This document shows positions 17,129 to 25,025 of a stretch of DNA of 27,213 bases, piece after piece. Within the stretch, counting starts at the first letter, position 1, and every line of letters begins with the position of its first letter. Origin of the DNA: CAZTZY01 sp964617765 (GTDB taxonomy: Bacteria > Pseudomonadota > Gammaproteobacteria > Pseudomonadales > DT-91). Position numbers and translations under genes: made by a program. A model generated the notes under the pieces. It was given only the letters and a program-made list of their open reading frames with translations, was not told where the DNA came from and made no database searches. The stretch spans positions 1-27,213 of the forward strand of contig CAZTZY010000036.1 of assembly GCA_964617765.1 (NCBI GenBank), in the 5' to 3' direction.

Positions 17129-17212
17129 TTTACCCATCCGGTTATATTAAATTAAAAAATGGTAACGTTTTTGGTGCTAGTAACCAGAACGCATTGCATT
17201 GACTGTTACAAT

Positions 17213-17238
17213 AAAAAAGCCCCTCTAAAAAGAGGGGC
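17213..17238 (-). terminator. Strong minus-strand intrinsic terminator with no gene before it
   Basis: GCCCCTCT / AGAGGGGC, an 8-bp perfect stem with a TTTT loop on the minus strand, followed by six T residues (complement of 17213-17218). On the plus strand the stem is followed by AAAACG, so it can only act on minus-strand transcripts. It lies between the ccoN regulatory region and the small hypothetical gene. Confidence 0.85.
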
Positions 17239-17275
17239 AAAACGAGGCTACTCTTGGTTCAGATAAAAACCAATT
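17213..17275 (-). ncRNA. Candidate small RNA divergent from ccoN
   Basis: No gene explains the minus-strand terminator at 17213-17238. Upstream of it on the same strand are a second stem-loop (TTGGTT / AACCAA with an 8-base loop, about 17254-17273), then a -10-like GAGAAT near 17287-17282. The symmetric Fnr box at 17310-17323 sits at the class II distance. Together these could make a transcript of about 60 nt with two stem-loops and a T6 end. The alternative is an attenuated 5' leader of the small gene ending at 16841. The 5' end is a guess from promoter geometry. Confidence 0.35.
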
Positions 17276-17309
17276 AGGGTCATTCTCTTTGTAATGTTGG
17301 CTTTTATCC

Positions 17310-17323
17310 TTGATCTATATCAA
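17310..17323 (+). promoter_or_regulatory. Perfect Fnr box upstream of ccoN
   Basis: TTGATCTATATCAA is a full match to TTGAT-N4-ATCAA, extended to CC...GG on both sides (17308-17325). A -10-like CACAAT lies 21 bases downstream (about 17345-17350), the class II activator spacing, giving a start near 17358 and ccoN at 17382. Because the box is symmetric it could also serve the minus strand. Confidence 0.9.
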
Positions 17324-17381
17324 GGAAAATTGCATTTAAAACGACACAATAAACACCATACTTAATGGAGGTTTTTCGACC

Positions 17382-18812
17382 ATGCAAGACCCGCTTGATC
17401 ATCCCGTTTATAATTACCGCGTTGTTCGTCAATTTGCCGTTATGACGGTAATTTGGGGCGTTGTTGGCATGACCGTAGGTGTATTGCTTGCCGGTCAAAT
17501 GGCGTGGCCAATACTGAATTTTGACACCCCCTGGTTAAGCTTTGGCAGATTGCGCCCCTTACATACCAATGCTGTTGTTTTTGCCTTTGGTGGATGCGCG
17601 CTATTTGCCTCCTCCTTGTTTATTGTGCAACGTACCTGTCAGGCCAGACTCATCTCTGACACATTGGCCTCGATAGTATTCTGGGGTTGGCAATTAGTTA
17701 TTTTGTTAGCTGTAATTACATTGCCTTTAGGCATAACTTCAGCAAAAGAATATGCCGAACTGGAATGGCCTATCGACATTCTGATTACTGTTATCTGGGT
17801 TTGTTATGCAGTCCTGTATTTCGGCACGATTATTAAAAGGAAAACCAGTCACATCTATGTTGCCAACTGGTTCTTTGGTGCATTCATTATTACGATTGCC
17901 GTGTTGCACATTATTAACAGCCTTGCCATACCGGTTACTTTAACCAAATCGTATTCGATTTATGCGGGTACTGTAGATGCGATGATCCAGTGGTGGTATG
18001 GACATAATGCTGTGGGTTTCTTCCTGACTGCAGGCTTTCTTGGCATGATGTATTACTTCGTTCCCAAACAAGCGGAACGTCCGGTTTACTCCTATCGCTT
18101 GTCGATCGTGCACTTTTGGGCGTTGGTGGCTGTTTATATCTGGGCAGGCCCTCACCACTTGCACTACACCGCCTTGCCTGACTGGACACAAAGTCTGGGC
18201 ATGGTAATGTCACTGATATTATTGGCTCCCTCATGGGGCGGCATGATCAACGGCGTAATGACCCTCAGTGGCGCATGGCATAAATTACGTACCGATCCGA
18301 TTCTACGCTTTCTCGTCGTTTCATTGTCATTCTATGGCATGTCGACTTTTGAAGGACCAATGATGTCCATCAAAACAGTTAATTCACTGTCACATTATAC
18401 AGACTGGACTATTGGCCATGTACACTCAGGCGCTCTCGGCTGGGTAGCGATGATTTCTATTGGTGCCATATATCACCTTTTGCCTATACTGTTTAAAAAG
18501 AAAGCCATGTATAGCACCAACCTTATCAATATACATTTTTGGCTTTCTACCAGCGGCACAGTATTGTATATCGCTTCAATGTGGGTAAATGGCTTGATGC
18601 AAGGGTTGATGTGGAGAGCCTATAACGTGGATGGAACACTGACCTACAGCTTCGCTGAATCCGTGTTTGCATCGCACCCAGGATATATTGTTCGATTCAT
18701 CGGTGGCAGCCTGTTCCTGATCGGCATGCTACTCATGACCTATAACATGATTAAAACCATACGTTCCGAAGACAACAAGGCAATGACCCCAGCAATGGAG
18801 CCAGCACTATGA
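17382..18812 (+). CDS. ccoN: cbb3-type cytochrome c oxidase subunit I
   Basis: 476 residues. This is the catalytic heme-copper subunit that reduces oxygen to water with high affinity in the inner membrane. About 12 membrane helices are visible. Ligands line up with Pseudomonas stutzeri CcoN shifted by one: His61 and His348 for low-spin heme b, His346 for high-spin b3, and His208, His258 and His259 for CuB. Tyr252 (VYIWAGPHH) is the cross-linked tyrosine. The ATG has GGAGG 10 bases upstream. It starts the operon, follows a perfect Fnr box, and overlaps ccoO by ATGA. Confidence 0.98.
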   Translation: MQDPLDHPVYNYRVVRQFAVMTVIWGVVGMTVGVLLAGQMAWPILNFDTPWLSFGRLRPLHTNAVVFAFGGCALFASSLFIVQRTCQARLISDTLASIVFWGWQLVILLAVITLPLGITSAKEYAELEWPIDILITVIWVCYAVLYFGTIIKRKTSHIYVANWFFGAFIITIAVLHIINSLAIPVTLTKSYSIYAGTVDAMIQWWYGHNAVGFFLTAGFLGMMYYFVPKQAERPVYSYRLSIVHFWALVAVYIWAGPHHLHYTALPDWTQSLGMVMSLILLAPSWGGMINGVMTLSGAWHKLRTDPILRFLVVSLSFYGMSTFEGPMMSIKTVNSLSHYTDWTIGHVHSGALGWVAMISIGAIYHLLPILFKKKAMYSTNLINIHFWLSTSGTVLYIASMWVNGLMQGLMWRAYNVDGTLTYSFAESVFASHPGYIVRFIGGSLFLIGMLLMTYNMIKTIRSEDNKAMTPAMEPAL

Positions 18813-19417
18813 ATCATCAAACCATAGAAAAAAATATCGGGCTAATGATCATACTGATTATTGTAGTTATCAGTTTTGGTGCTCTGGTAGAAATAGTACC
18901 CCTGTTTTTCCAGAGTTCAACAACCAAACCTATTGAAGGATTAAAACCGCTAACAGCAATGCAGCTGGAAGGTCGGGATATCTATATCCGTGAGGGTTGC
19001 CATGTTTGCCACTCACAAATGATTCGCCCACTTAGAGCTGAGACAGAACGTTATGGCCATTACTCGGTGGCTGGCGAGCACGTTTATGAACATCCGTTTT
19101 TATGGGGCTCAAAACGCACTGGTCCAGACCTTGCTCGTGTTGGTGGACGATATAGTGATGAATGGCACAAGTTACATCTTCACAATCCTCGCGATGTAGT
19201 ACCTGAATCCAATATGCCTGCGTATCCATGGTTATTTACTGACAAGGTTGATGGATCCATTACACCAAAGAAAATGGAAGCATTGCGTACAGTAGGCGTT
19301 CCCTATACCGATCAAGATATTGCCGATGCGACAGCTGCAGTTGATGGCTCTTTAGAGATTGAAGCCTTGATAAGCTATTTACAACAACTTGGCTTATTGA
19401 TTAAGAACAGGCGTTAA
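18809..19417 (+). CDS. ccoO: cbb3-type oxidase subunit II, mono-heme cytochrome c
   Basis: 202 residues, the usual length. One N-terminal membrane helix (about 11-34) anchors a periplasmic cytochrome c domain. The heme is attached at Cys64 and Cys67 with His68 as ligand (GCHVCHSQ), and the methionine of SNMPAYPWL is the expected second ligand. It passes electrons from CcoP to CcoN. The start overlaps the ccoN stop (ATGA), indicating translational coupling. Confidence 0.97.
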   Translation: MNHQTIEKNIGLMIILIIVVISFGALVEIVPLFFQSSTTKPIEGLKPLTAMQLEGRDIYIREGCHVCHSQMIRPLRAETERYGHYSVAGEHVYEHPFLWGSKRTGPDLARVGGRYSDEWHKLHLHNPRDVVPESNMPAYPWLFTDKVDGSITPKKMEALRTVGVPYTDQDIADATAAVDGSLEIEALISYLQQLGLLIKNRR

Positions 19418-19419
19418 TC

Positions 19420-19566
19420 ATGGATTTAAATTTGATTCGCTCAATACTGACACTATTACTGTTTATAGGCTTTGTCTCACTAATTATTCTTTTAATATTA
19501 CGTGGCAAAGGTGCCTACGAACAAGCCGCCAATCTACCCTTTATAGAGACTGACGATGATGAGTAA
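19420..19566 (+). CDS. ccoQ: cbb3-type oxidase small subunit CcoQ
   Basis: 48 residues: a short N terminus, one membrane helix (about residues 8-27), then LRGKGAYEQAANLPF and an acidic end, the usual CcoQ/FixQ layout. The RGK..YE.AA.LPF pattern is the family hallmark. CcoQ helps stabilise the association of CcoP with the CcoNO core. The ATG is 2 bp after the ccoO stop, and the 3' end overlaps the ccoP start. It is short and easily missed by length-filtered gene finding. Confidence 0.93.
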   Translation: MDLNLIRSILTLLLFIGFVSLIILLILRGKGAYEQAANLPFIETDDDE

Positions 19567-20431
19567 TTTCTGGAGCTTTTGGATAATTTCGCTAACCGTA
19601 ATCACTATAGCGGGTGTTACATGGGTGTTATTTGCCAATCGAACGGTGAATAAACAGGAAGGTGAAAACACAACAGGTCATGTTTATGACGGTATAGAGG
19701 AATATGATAATCCTTTACCGTTATGGTGGTTCAACCTGTTTCTGGGATCAGTGATTTTCGCGGTCATTTATCTGGCCTTTTACCCCGGTCTTGGTAATTA
19801 TAAAGGTCTCTTAAACTGGAGCTCAACAGGGCAATGGCAGGCCTCGGTAGATAAAGCGGATCTGGAGTTCACCGAAAGTACAAAAGCCTATATGAACATT
19901 CCTGCCAAGGAGTTGGCCAACACACCCGCCGCATTAAAAATGGGCAAGCGTATTTTCAAAACCTATTGTTCAACCTGTCATGGTTCAAAAGCCAAAGGGG
20001 CTTATGCATTCCCGAATCTAACAGATAATGACTGGCTTTATGGTGGCACTGAAGAACAGGTTACCCAAACAGTAACCCATGGCAGAAAAGGCGCCATGCC
20101 TGCATGGGGCAGTGTGCTGGGTAACGATGTTGATAATATGGTTGATTATGTCATGCAACTAGGTGATGGTAATGCTGAAAAACATCCCATGCACGAGAAA
20201 TTCACCATGCTATGCAGCGCGTGCCATAGCGCTGATGGCAGTGGCAACACGATGTTTGGCGCTCCAAACCTTAGAGATGACATCTGGTTATATGGTGGCA
20301 AACATGGCGACATTAAAATCACTATCAGTAAAGGCCGCAATGGCAACATGCCTGCACATGAACAAATTCTAGCGAAAGAAAGTATCCATCTGGTGATAGC
20401 CTATATATTTTCGCTAAATGAAAAACCCTGA
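19556..20431 (+). CDS. ccoP: cbb3-type oxidase subunit III, di-heme cytochrome c
   Basis: 291 residues from the first of two adjacent ATG codons (19556 and 19559; the second gives the common MSNFWS start). It has two N-terminal membrane helices (about 7-27 and 57-76) with the EEYDNPLPLWW motif between them. Two periplasmic cytochrome c domains follow: heme 1 at Cys138, Cys141 and His142 (CSTCH), and heme 2 at Cys220, Cys223 and His224 (CSACH). Met181 (GAMPAWG) and Met265 (GNMPAHE) are the probable second ligands. It accepts electrons from soluble or membrane cytochrome c. The start overlaps ccoQ. Confidence 0.97.
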   Translation: MMSNFWSFWIISLTVITIAGVTWVLFANRTVNKQEGENTTGHVYDGIEEYDNPLPLWWFNLFLGSVIFAVIYLAFYPGLGNYKGLLNWSSTGQWQASVDKADLEFTESTKAYMNIPAKELANTPAALKMGKRIFKTYCSTCHGSKAKGAYAFPNLTDNDWLYGGTEEQVTQTVTHGRKGAMPAWGSVLGNDVDNMVDYVMQLGDGNAEKHPMHEKFTMLCSACHSADGSGNTMFGAPNLRDDIWLYGGKHGDIKITISKGRNGNMPAHEQILAKESIHLVIAYIFSLNEKP

Positions 20432-20442
20432 CAGGTATTGGT

Positions 20443-21846
20443 ATGCAGAATGCTGAGAGAGTAGAAAAGCAATCTCTCTATAAGAAACGCGAAAAGATTT
20501 ACACTAAAGTCATTAGCGGTAACTCCCAAAAATACCGCTCCCTGGTAGCAGCCATAATATATGGCGGCTTCTTTTTAATTCCATGGATAAATTACGGTGA
20601 CAGACCCGCTGTATTTTTTGATCTGGAAACGCGCCAGTTTCATATTATGGCGTTCAATTTTTGGCCACAGGATTTTATGTATCTGGCGTGGCTCTTGATC
20701 ATCGCTGCATTTTCGCTCTTTCTTTTCACAACGGTCGCCGGTCGTTTATGGTGCGGTTTTGCTTGCCCACAAACCATATGGACAATGGCTTTTATATGGA
20801 TAGAACAAAAAGTGGAAGGCAAGCCACACACTCGTAAAAATCTTGATGCTGAACCTTTAAGCTTTAAAAAAATTCGCATCAAGGCTTTAAAACATACCTT
20901 ATGGCTAGCCCTTGCGTTAATAACGGGCATAACCTTTGTATCCTATTTTTATCCCATACGACTTTTATTGATAGACCTTTATCATCTCAGCCTACCTCTA
21001 ACCACTTGGGTATGGATTGGTATATTTACTTATTTAACTTACATTGATGCAGGCTGGTTGCGCGAACAGGTTTGTATCTACATGTGTCCTTACGCCCGCT
21101 TTCAAAGTGTTATGTACGATAAAAACACCTTGCTGGTTGCGTACAACGAAAAGATTGGAGAACCCCGTGCGTCAATAAAAAGTGCGACTGCCAATGCAGG
21201 TAACTGCATTGATTGTGAACAATGCGTACAGGTATGTCCTACGGGTATAGATATCCGTCATGGCTCACAAATAGCCTGTATCAATTGTGCATTATGTATT
21301 GATGCCTGCGATGAAGTCATGAAATCGGTCGGCAGGCCAGCTAACCTGATCGCATTTACTACTCTTGAGCAACAAGATGGCAAGGCATTAAAACTCCTGC
21401 GCCCCAAAACCATCGCCTACTCTGCAGTTCTTATAATTATGTGCAGCGTATTTCTGGTGAATCTGTGGAATAGGGAACCGCTGCAAGCATCGATTTTAAA
21501 AGACCGGGATAATATATTTCGCGTTATTGACGAAGACATCACTGCGAATGATTACCTGCTGGAATTAGCCAATAAATCGCAAACTGAAGAAGCGTATCAT
21601 CTTGTCGTGACCAACAAAGACTACTCATTAACCGAAAATCCCTCCATTATTCTGGCCAAAGGTGAAGCCAGCGAAATCAATATCACCCTGGTATCATCAG
21701 CGCATTTTATTGGCAGCCAACCGGTCAAGATTGAAATTCTTTCTGATAACACGAATACTGTTCTTGCTACAGTGGAAACGCGATTTATTTTCCCTCTGGA
21801 TGATCATGAAGAGAAAGAGGATTTCGAAGAAGAACAAGATGATTGA
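20443..21846 (+). CDS. ccoG: CcoG/RdxA/FixG membrane polyferredoxin, cbb3 assembly
   Basis: 467 residues. CcoG is a membrane iron-sulfur protein reported to reduce Cu(II) to Cu(I) for delivery to the cbb3 oxidase. About five membrane helices are present. Cysteine pairs at 104/108 (CGFACP) and 211/215 (CIYMCP) precede two 4Fe-4S ferredoxin motifs, Cys255/258/261/265 and Cys279/282/285/289. A periplasmic Ig-like domain fills about 345-455, and the tail is strongly acidic. The gene starts 11 bp after ccoP with AGG 9 bases before the ATG, in the standard operon order. Confidence 0.96.
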   Translation: MQNAERVEKQSLYKKREKIYTKVISGNSQKYRSLVAAIIYGGFFLIPWINYGDRPAVFFDLETRQFHIMAFNFWPQDFMYLAWLLIIAAFSLFLFTTVAGRLWCGFACPQTIWTMAFIWIEQKVEGKPHTRKNLDAEPLSFKKIRIKALKHTLWLALALITGITFVSYFYPIRLLLIDLYHLSLPLTTWVWIGIFTYLTYIDAGWLREQVCIYMCPYARFQSVMYDKNTLLVAYNEKIGEPRASIKSATANAGNCIDCEQCVQVCPTGIDIRHGSQIACINCALCIDACDEVMKSVGRPANLIAFTTLEQQDGKALKLLRPKTIAYSAVLIIMCSVFLVNLWNREPLQASILKDRDNIFRVIDEDITANDYLLELANKSQTEEAYHLVVTNKDYSLTENPSIILAKGEASEINITLVSSAHFIGSQPVKIEILSDNTNTVLATVETRFIFPLDDHEEKEDFEEEQDD

Positions 21847-21924
21847 TGGCAATTAAATGACTGCACACTGGATTGTTACTCAACCTATAACACTTAATCT
21901 GAACCATGTTTTTAGAGGCTTTTT

Positions 21925-22446
21925 ATGCTTAATCCACAAACCAGTTTAAGGTCAGCAGAAATCCCGGAGGTCTGGTACAAACAATTCTGGCCATGGTTCC
22001 TGATTATATTGCCAGGCACAGTAGTCATCGCCAGTCTTATTACCGTTACGATTGCTTTTAAGGGTGCTGATGCACTGGTGGTCGATAATTATTACAAGGA
22101 GGGTTTGGCTATTAATCAATCCCTTGCAGATATCGAACAGGCCAAATCACTCAACCTGAAAGGCTCGATCACCCTCGAAAACCATAATGTAAACCTGTCT
22201 ATTACAGCTGACTCTCCCTTTCAGGATGAAGAACTGATACTCACATTGAGTCACCCCATGGACAATCATCAAGATATATCCGTAACACTGCAAAATGCAG
22301 GCAATGGCCTGTATCGTGCTGCCATGCCAGAAGCGGCAGCAGGTAAATGGTATATGGCAATAAATTCCGTCAATTCCCAAAAACCCTGGCGAATTAATCA
22401 AACTATCTATTTACCCGCTACAACTATTGGATTTTCTGCTCAATAG
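21925..22446 (+). CDS. ccoH: FixH/CcoH family cbb3 oxidase assembly protein
   Basis: 173 residues with one N-terminal membrane helix (about 22-46) and a periplasmic beta-rich domain. The WYKQFWPWFLIILPGTVV opening and DNYYKEGLAINQ are the family's conserved segments. CcoH takes part in late assembly of the cbb3 oxidase and contacts subunits directly. AGAGG lies 7 bases before the ATG. A 78-bp gap separates it from ccoG, with no clear terminator. It ends 1 bp before the ccoI ATG. Confidence 0.93.
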   Translation: MLNPQTSLRSAEIPEVWYKQFWPWFLIILPGTVVIASLITVTIAFKGADALVVDNYYKEGLAINQSLADIEQAKSLNLKGSITLENHNVNLSITADSPFQDEELILTLSHPMDNHQDISVTLQNAGNGLYRAAMPEAAAGKWYMAINSVNSQKPWRINQTIYLPATTIGFSAQ

Positions 22447-22447
22447 C

Positions 22448-24817
22448 ATGGTTATGGCTGAATCCTGCTTTCACTGCACAGAAAAACTGTCAGGCAATGC
22501 TGTCATAGAAGGCATCATCAATAATGAAACTCGCTATTTCTGCTGTCCAGCCTGTTTTGCTATCGCACAAACGATTCATAACAGCGGTCTTGATGATTAT
22601 TATTGCCAACGTGAAAGTAAACCTGCAAAAACCCGGCTCTATACCTTTGAGATTTGGGATAATGCCAAACTGCATCAGGATTTTATCGACACCGATACTG
22701 CCACCAACACCAGCACTGCAAAACTGTATATTGAAGGCTTGCACTGCACCAGTTGTGCATGGCTCATTGAAAAGCACCTTTCCAGACAACAAGGCATTAC
22801 TTCTGCACAACTGAATTTCCAGCAACAATTTCTCACAGTATCGTGGGATAACACGCTATTAACCATCAGTAAAATAATGAAAGCCATTGCAGATATTGGT
22901 TATACACCACATCCATACCAAACCAATACTGTTAAAGAACTACAACAAGCTGAATCTAAAAAATTACTCAAGCAAATAGGCATTACCGGCATCTTGATGA
23001 TGCAGATAGGCATGTTTTCCATTGGCATTTACGCTGGAGAGTTTTTCGGGATTTCTGCTGAATATAAAAAACTGCTCAGCATGTTCAGTCTTATATTTTC
23101 TATCCCGCTGTTATATTTCAGTGCGCTGCCATTTTTTACAGCTGCATTGATTCGCCTTAAACACAGAAAATTAAGCATTGATGTTAGCATCAGTATTGCC
23201 ATCATTGGCCTCTATGGCAGCAGTGTTTATAGTGTTATCCATCAAACCGGCGAGTTTTATTTTGATTCTATCGCGATGTTTTGCCTGTTTATTCTCATAG
23301 CCCGTTATATAGAAAAACAATCACGCATGTCACTATCCTTACCCAGTGCATTACTGCCTGTATTTGCGACAAAACTGCTAAACAATGAGCAGCAAACGGT
23401 GACTGTCAATGAACTGCATATCAATGATGTCATTTTGGTCAGGCAAGGAGAAACTATTGCTGTTGATGGAAAAGTACTTCAAGGCAGCAGTTCGGTTAGC
23501 GAAGCTTTTCTGAATGGTGAACCCAAACCCCTGGAAAAGAAACCTGGCGACATGATTTATGCCGGCAGCACCAATCATGATGGTGAATTACTTGTCACTG
23601 TCACGTTTGAACCCGCAGATGCTTTTGTCAAAAAAATAGAAACCTTATCCAACCAAGCTTCTGAAGAAAAACCCCAGCAACAAAGCCTCACTGACCAGAT
23701 AGCCGCAAAATTCACTGGCACAGTCTATTTGCTGGCGATTGGCACATTTATATTCTGGCTTAGCCATCACGATCAACATGCTTTCTGGATTGCGCTTTCC
23801 GTATTGGTTATCAGTTGCCCTTGTGCTTTATCGTTAGCTGCACCCACAGCATTAAGCACAGTACAAAACAGCTTGCGCCTACGGGGAATTCTCATTCAAT
23901 CAGGTGGCGTCATTGAAAAACTTAATGGCATTACCCATGTTATCTTCGACAAAACCGGCACCTTGACTGAAGGCAAATACAGCATCATTGATCAACGCAT
24001 CACTGGCACTGTGGATAAACAAAAATGTTTACAGATTGCTACAGCACTGGAGTCAACATCCCGCCATCCTATTGCTCAAGCATTCACTACCAAAGGCTTG
24101 CATGCAGAATCCATTCAAATCCATCCCAATCAAGGCATAGAAGGTTTAGTTGACGATGCTTTATACCGAATTGGAAAGCCTCAATTCCTGATTGAATGGC
24201 ATAATGGAATTGCACCTCCTGACCAAGATGACCAATGGATTGGCCTCTGCAACCAACAACAAGTACTCGCCTGGTTTTTGTTGAATGATGAACCAAGACC
24301 CGATGCAATTGAGTTAATTCGTTTTCTAAAAAGCCGTAACTTGACACTGGAAATTCTCAGTGGTGATCATTCCATCGCAGTAGACAGGATTGCCGGTCAA
24401 CTGGGCATAAACCAATTCCGGAAATCCTGCACATCCGCAGACAAATTAAACGCACTTAAAGCCCATCAGTCAAACAACCAGCGCTGCTTGATGATTGGAG
24501 ATGGCGTTAATGATGCCCCGATACTTTCACAAAGCGATATATCTGCCACCTTGCTCAGCGCCTGTGACTGGGTTAAAAACTCGACTGATATCATTTTACT
24601 CGACAATCATTTATCGACGATTGCTGATGCCTTCCGTTATGCTGCACGCTATAAAGCTATTGTCTGGCAAAATTTTGCCTGGGCACTGTTATATAACAGT
24701 ATAACAATACCCTTTGCCATGGCTGGATTAGTAACGCCTTATATTGCCGCTATCGGTATGTCTTTAAGTTCAATTGTTGTCGTCATTAATTCACGGCAAT
24801 TAAGGAAGCGACTATGA
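22448..24817 (+). CDS. ccoI: CcoI/FixI copper-transporting P-type ATPase
   Basis: 789 residues from the ATG 1 bp past the ccoH stop; an in-frame TTG at 22427 or an ATG at 22454 are alternatives. It is a P1B ATPase that exports copper for the binuclear centre of the cbb3 oxidase. An N-terminal Cys-rich metal-binding domain (CFHC, FCCPAC) precedes a heavy-metal-associated domain with CTSC (Cys100, Cys103). The membrane copper motif CPC is at 457-459, the phosphorylated Asp501 is in DKTGTLTEG, and His540 is in the SRHP motif. GDGVNDAP is at 684-691. The usual TGE loop of the actuator domain reads NGE, with Glu358 kept. Confidence 0.95.
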   Translation: MVMAESCFHCTEKLSGNAVIEGIINNETRYFCCPACFAIAQTIHNSGLDDYYCQRESKPAKTRLYTFEIWDNAKLHQDFIDTDTATNTSTAKLYIEGLHCTSCAWLIEKHLSRQQGITSAQLNFQQQFLTVSWDNTLLTISKIMKAIADIGYTPHPYQTNTVKELQQAESKKLLKQIGITGILMMQIGMFSIGIYAGEFFGISAEYKKLLSMFSLIFSIPLLYFSALPFFTAALIRLKHRKLSIDVSISIAIIGLYGSSVYSVIHQTGEFYFDSIAMFCLFILIARYIEKQSRMSLSLPSALLPVFATKLLNNEQQTVTVNELHINDVILVRQGETIAVDGKVLQGSSSVSEAFLNGEPKPLEKKPGDMIYAGSTNHDGELLVTVTFEPADAFVKKIETLSNQASEEKPQQQSLTDQIAAKFTGTVYLLAIGTFIFWLSHHDQHAFWIALSVLVISCPCALSLAAPTALSTVQNSLRLRGILIQSGGVIEKLNGITHVIFDKTGTLTEGKYSIIDQRITGTVDKQKCLQIATALESTSRHPIAQAFTTKGLHAESIQIHPNQGIEGLVDDALYRIGKPQFLIEWHNGIAPPDQDDQWIGLCNQQQVLAWFLLNDEPRPDAIELIRFLKSRNLTLEILSGDHSIAVDRIAGQLGINQFRKSCTSADKLNALKAHQSNNQRCLMIGDGVNDAPILSQSDISATLLSACDWVKNSTDIILLDNHLSTIADAFRYAARYKAIVWQNFAWALLYNSITIPFAMAGLVTPYIAAIGMSLSSIVVVINSRQLRKRL

Positions 24818-24869
24818 TGAACGATTATAGACATCAAACATTCATTACTTTGTGCATACCATAAACGCT

Positions 24870-25025
24870 ATGGAAAGTTTATATTTATTAATACCGGTAG
24901 CCGCTGTTTTTTGCGCACTGATCATTGGCCTGTTTATATGGTCAGTCGACCACAAACAGTTTGATGATCTTGATCGGGAATCACGCCGTATTTTTGAAGA
25001 GGATGACAGTGACAAACCTGACTGA
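24870..25025 (+). CDS. ccoS: CcoS cbb3 oxidase maturation protein
   Basis: 51 residues: one N-terminal membrane helix (about residues 4-25), then WSVDHKQFDDLDRESRRIF and an acidic end. The FIW.V...QFDDL pattern is the CcoS/FixS hallmark. CcoS is needed for insertion of heme and copper cofactors into the oxidase. It lies 52 bp after ccoI, and its last 17 bp overlap the start of the next gene. It is below the length cut-offs of many gene finders. Confidence 0.93.
   Translation: MESLYLLIPVAAVFCALIIGLFIWSVDHKQFDDLDRESRRIFEEDDSDKPD

Noticed and set aside
22490..22828. 112-codon minus-strand frame inside ccoI
   Set aside because: Shadow of the metal-binding N terminus of ccoI.
24925..25008. Extended N terminus of the SafE-like protein from an ATG inside ccoS
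   Set aside because: It would overlap most of ccoS in another frame and lacks a ribosome-binding site; the GTG at 25009 has AAGAGG at good spacing and gives the family's normal start.
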